From Saccharomycopsis fibuligera x Saccharomycopsis cf. fibuligera (taxonomy: Eukaryota > Ascomycota > Saccharomycetes > Ascoideales > Saccharomycopsidaceae), in contig CP012813.1 of NCBI GenBank assembly GCA_001936135.1, positions 124,001-188,000 on the forward strand: a stretch of DNA of 64,000 nucleotides, read 5' to 3'. The number at the start of each line of letters is the position of its first letter. The stretch's first letter is position 1. The notes beneath the pieces are model-generated. The model made no database searches and was not told where the DNA came from. It worked only from the letters and a program-made list of their open reading frames with translations. The translations under genes and the position numbers were made by a program. This document shows, piece after piece, positions 60,899 to 64,000 of this stretch.

Positions 60899-63028
60899 TC
60901 AAGCCAAAACTCTAATTTGGCTGTTCTTCACTATCTTTTCAATTTCATTTCGAATCTTAATTTCATTATCAACATGGCCTGCATTATCAGCGAGAACCTC
61001 CAAAATTTGATAATAAGCCTTTGCAAAACGCAATCCATTCAACTTCTCTTCTTGTTCTTTCTCTATTGAATCTGTGCTTGACTTTTTACCAATAATAGAT
61101 GGCTCAGAAACAAAAAGGCACAAGTTCATTCCAATATCAGTGCTCACTGAAGTGATTCCAAATGATGCAAATAAGGCGCCGGTATCAGAAGCAAAATAGC
61201 AATTTCTCACCATATACTTGTTACGCATAATTAAACCATTATTGATGTTATTGTAACCAATGGCACTATCATTGGTATCGTTATAACTGGTGGTGGGACT
61301 AGTAGTCTCAATGTTGTTATTGGTACTAGTGGTGGAAATTTCTGTCAGTGTTTCGGAAGACCAAGAAATTCTTGCTGGTTTCTTTCTTGAAAACGAGATA
61401 CGACGGCTAAAACTGCTGCTTCGTCTACTGTTGTTGCTGCTTGTAGAATTAGCACTGCCAGTGCTAGGGGCGCTTGCACGAGAATTTGAGGATGTAGTGC
61501 CGTGAGGAATGGTTTTGGAAGCAGCAACAGCCAAAGTATCAGCACTTTTACCTTTCTGCTGTGCAACTTTTCTACCTTGATGAGTGTTATTAAAGTCTTC
61601 AAAACCCAAGTTGCTAAACGCCAAAAAGCAGTCTCTTTGGCGAGTTGTCATATCCTCGATTAAAGTGCCAGGGTCAAGAAGTCTAGAAGCAGTTTCAAGA
61701 GGAGCAATGAGAGTTTCTTCGTTAAGATTACGATGTAAGTATTGGTTATACTTGGCAAAAGTAGACCATTGAAACTGTAACATTGGTTCAACAAAAAACA
61801 GTACTGACAGAGTATGGAAACCAGCTGAATATCTATTGTTTTGAAATTCATGCAAAGTTTGGAAATTATGAGACAGTTGTATAATATTTTTCTTGGGAGA
61901 AAGCTTTCTGGTATTGACATAAATTTCAATTTTTTTGTATAGCTTTGATTCATCTGGCTTTTTCTGCGATAAGAGCATGTTGTAGAGTAGAACAAGCACT
62001 GCATGCAAAATAGTGCTGAGCTTGATGTCATGAGCTTTACAATTTTGTAAAAGAAGTTTTAGTTTATGATTTGAAAAATGGATATTGTAGGACAAGTAAC
62101 GATCATTATCGTTCTGTCTGTTTGCAAGTTTTTCACTTTTCCAAACAAGTTTTTGAAGATCATTAGCTTCTTTTTGTACTGGATCTATGAACTGGCTTTT
62201 CAATATAGTGGCTTGCAAAGAAGCCATGACTTTGGACTTCACAAAACGATTCTTAATCAACCAGCTAGCAACTTTGATACTGGCAGCAGCAGCATTAGTA
62301 AGTTTGAAATCTGGAAACAAGTCCTTTGCATGGAAAGAAAGTTCATTGCTACCGTCTTTAGATTCAACGAAATTGTTCAAGTGATACTTGATGTCAAAGA
62401 TTCTGTTACCTTTAACTAACTGTAACTTTTCCTTTGCTTCTTCTTCTGTGGTAATATTCAACAAGGTAATTAAATCTTTCAAGAACCCAACCACTGCTCC
62501 ACCGTCAACATTCCAGTGATCCAACACCATCGCCAAATGCCCGGTCTCTTCATAAAGTACAAACTTCCATAATGGCTCACCATTTTTGCGATCAAAACCG
62601 AAACTGGTATTATTTAAGTGAACCAAAGGCTGAAGCTCATGCACTGGATCAGCTTCCGAACTAAGAGCATCGTATTCCTTTAAGGCAGACGGACTGTCTG
62701 GGATCACTTCAAGCACTCTGTCAACATCAAAATGAGTCTTGTATGATGATTGCAACAAATGGCGCAAATTACTGCTATTCTGACTCAAAGAACTCTGACC
62801 AGCTTTTTCAATGGCTCTTCTATAATACTTGTCTTCCACAGTAGCTACAAGATTTGGATATCTCCATATTAGCTGCTGAATGGCGTACAAGAGTCTGGTC
62901 TTGGAGGGGGTCTTTGTAAGCTGGATCGTTACCGATAAACTGTTGTATAGGTCTTCTGTATGCTGAAGATAAAGGAACTGGTTTCTGAACGAAAGTGGGC
63001 CAACAAAACTGTCTTTGCTGAGGGTCAT
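60899..63028 (-). CDS. Alcohol-acetyltransferase-family protein
   Basis: A 709-residue frame from ATG 63026-63028. The N-terminal half follows the alcohol O-acetyltransferase (ATF1/ATF2/SLI1) family: RNQFLYLQHTEDLYNSLSV, then LLYAIQQLIWRYPNLVATV, and the catalytic HxxxDG motif as H171-W-N-V-D175-G176. The C-terminal half has HNFQTLHEFQNNRYSAGFHT and SFGITSVSTDIGMNLCLFVS. Family members use acetyl-CoA to acetylate alcohols or amines, or in the Sli1 case to inactivate myriocin. The protein is longer than the usual 500-560 because of a Ser/Thr/Asn-rich insert with basic RRSSSFSRRISFSRKK (about residues 495-605), probably a phosphorylated disordered loop. No membrane anchor is obvious. The substrate is unknown. 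Confidence 0.85.
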   Translation of the reverse strand: MTLSKDSFVGPLSFRNQFLYLQHTEDLYNSLSVTIQLTKTPSKTRLLYAIQQLIWRYPNLVATVEDKYYRRAIEKAGQSSLSQNSSNLRHLLQSSYKTHFDVDRVLEVIPDSPSALKEYDALSSEADPVHELQPLVHLNNTSFGFDRKNGEPLWKFVLYEETGHLAMVLDHWNVDGGAVVGFLKDLITLLNITTEEEAKEKLQLVKGNRIFDIKYHLNNFVESKDGSNELSFHAKDLFPDFKLTNAAAASIKVASWLIKNRFVKSKVMASLQATILKSQFIDPVQKEANDLQKLVWKSEKLANRQNDNDRYLSYNIHFSNHKLKLLLQNCKAHDIKLSTILHAVLVLLYNMLLSQKKPDESKLYKKIEIYVNTRKLSPKKNIIQLSHNFQTLHEFQNNRYSAGFHTLSVLFFVEPMLQFQWSTFAKYNQYLHRNLNEETLIAPLETASRLLDPGTLIEDMTTRQRDCFLAFSNLGFEDFNNTHQGRKVAQQKGKSADTLAVAASKTIPHGTTSSNSRASAPSTGSANSTSSNNSRRSSSFSRRISFSRKKPARISWSSETLTEISTTSTNNNIETTSPTTSYNDTNDSAIGYNNINNGLIMRNKYMVRNCYFASDTGALFASFGITSVSTDIGMNLCLFVSEPSIIGKKSSTDSIEKEQEEKLNGLRFAKAYYQILEVLADNAGHVDNEIKIRNEIEKIVKNSQIRVLA

Positions 63029-64000
63029 TGGATGTGTAGTATGTGATGAATGGTTTAAATAAGAAAAATGGAAAAAACAAGTTCCTCTTGTCTGATCTCT
63101 CGAAAAAAACCAGGTTTTTTTATTTTTTTTTTTATTTTGCTTTGAGGCAACAGACAGTAGACTAGCAGCTACCTTAGTAGCAGATAAAATATATCAAGGC
63201 AAATGAATGAAAACTGACAGGGAATGTGTCGTAGAAAAAGAAACAGAGATTTCCGAGAAAAAGATCTGTTCTTTGCTTTTAGAAGAAAAATTATTCCTTT
63301 GCTGTTGTCGGGACTTTTCCGGAGATAAAGTTGAGTTGTAATTTTCTTTTACTTTTGGACAATAGTGAGATTACAAATGTCAAAATCTTTTCTGGGAAGC
63401 GGGGCAGAGGATATATAAATATCAGAAATATCAAGAATGTCAACACCTACATGAATAATGAACTCTTCCCCCGAGCGAGGGCCGGCACATAATGGGCACC
63501 AGGCCACATTGCTTTCTTTCACTTGATGCCTGATGATCATTTCTCCGGTCGCATCAAAAGTAGCAGCGGCAGCAGCAGCAGCAGCGAACCTGCGAGATCT
63601 GCACTAAACTAAGTTTTTTGCCTGCCCTGTGCAGTGCTCGACAGGCCAGACAGCCTAAAGAGGAGATCAACTGAGATTCCAAAAGCGATGGCGACTGTAA
63701 TAGCGCCAGTTTCCAGCACTAGCACCGGGCAAGCAAACCAGCTTCCAGTTCACGTGGCGGTGTTTATTTTCTACCATTTGTTGGAATTACGCTTTTTGTG
63801 TATGTGTTCTTTCAATGTCTATGTCTACCACAGCCAGATTAAGTAGGCATTCAGTATTTCAGGCCATAATATATTTCATATATGAGTCCAAGAATCATAG
63901 TCTCTGCTTTTGTTTAGATACTCTACAATACGACCAAGTATACTAATTATGACGGTGGATGTCTGGTTGTGTGAAAAACACCAGCTGTAAATAATAATCT
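63029..64000. promoter_or_regulatory. Upstream region of the acetyltransferase-family gene, window edge
   Basis: About 970 bp with no convincing gene. It contains a T-rich tract near 63117-63137 and an (AGC)n run at about 63562-63586. Short frames at 63349-63540 and 63634-63846 lack support. Confidence 0.5.
63562..63586. repeat. (AGC)n microsatellite
   Basis: About eight AGC/CGG-type units (AGCAGCGGCAGCAGCAGCAG), directly visible. Confidence 0.85.

Noticed and set aside
1-64000. tRNA, rRNA, CRISPR array and transposon genes
   Set aside because: I looked for B-box-like GGTTCGA strings with paired stems, rRNA motifs, regularly spaced repeats and transposase or reverse-transcriptase motifs and saw none; a tRNAscan or covariance search would be decisive.

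Overview
This is a nuclear segment of a budding-yeast genome. It carries orthologues of CMD1, COG1, NOC3, TUM1, NUP145, UBP15, STE4, TAF14 and TFG2, has few short introns with TACTAAC-type branch points, and is AT-rich with many homopolymers, microsatellites and Asn/Ser-rich coding tracts. CTG codons are rare in the long genes and tend to fall in Ser/Thr/Asn-rich or variable positions, which points to the CUG-Ser (Candida/Lodderomyces) clade. A species close to Lodderomyces elongisporus is a guess from the large intergenic spaces and poly-Asn tracts, not a demonstrated identification.

Layout. 0-15 kb: an Asn-rich protein of unknown role (minus), a five-CCCH zinc-finger protein rebuilt across one intron (plus), a 2.6 kb gene-free stretch, calmodulin CMD1 whose first exon is only the ATG (minus), a promoter region with a perfect 23-nt inverted repeat and Ace2-like motifs, the secreted GH81 endo-1,3-beta-glucanase ENG1 (plus), and a GATA-type transcription factor with one intron (minus). 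15-30 kb: a 3.4 kb gene-free stretch with a very long CAA/TAA repeat, a COG1 homologue broken by one in-frame stop and two frame changes (minus), NOC3 (plus), TUM1 (minus), NUP145 (plus), and an 82-codon minus-strand frame interrupted by one TAG.

30-44 kb: an enolase-superfamily L-fuconate-dehydratase-like gene (plus), a secreted or anchored endonuclease/exonuclease/phosphatase-family enzyme (plus), an IlvD/Edd-family sugar-acid dehydratase with an extra N-terminal Cys cluster and coiled coil (minus), a gene-poor 2.6 kb and UBP15 (plus). 44-64 kb: STE4 (plus), TAF14 with one intron (minus), TFG2 (plus), a DUF4112-like membrane protein with one intron (minus), a Myb/SANT-like nuclear protein (plus), a possible INO80-complex Iec3/Ies3-like subunit (plus), 2.7 kb without genes, and an alcohol-acetyltransferase-family protein (minus).

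Most genes are unrelated housekeeping functions: transcription (TAF14, TFG2, GATA, Myb), nucleolus and nuclear pore (NOC3, NUP145), ubiquitin (UBP15), Golgi (COG1), signalling (CMD1, STE4) and cell separation (ENG1). The one plausible metabolic pairing is the two sugar-acid dehydratases at 30.5 and 35-37 kb. I recognise no tRNA, rRNA, CRISPR array or intact mobile element.
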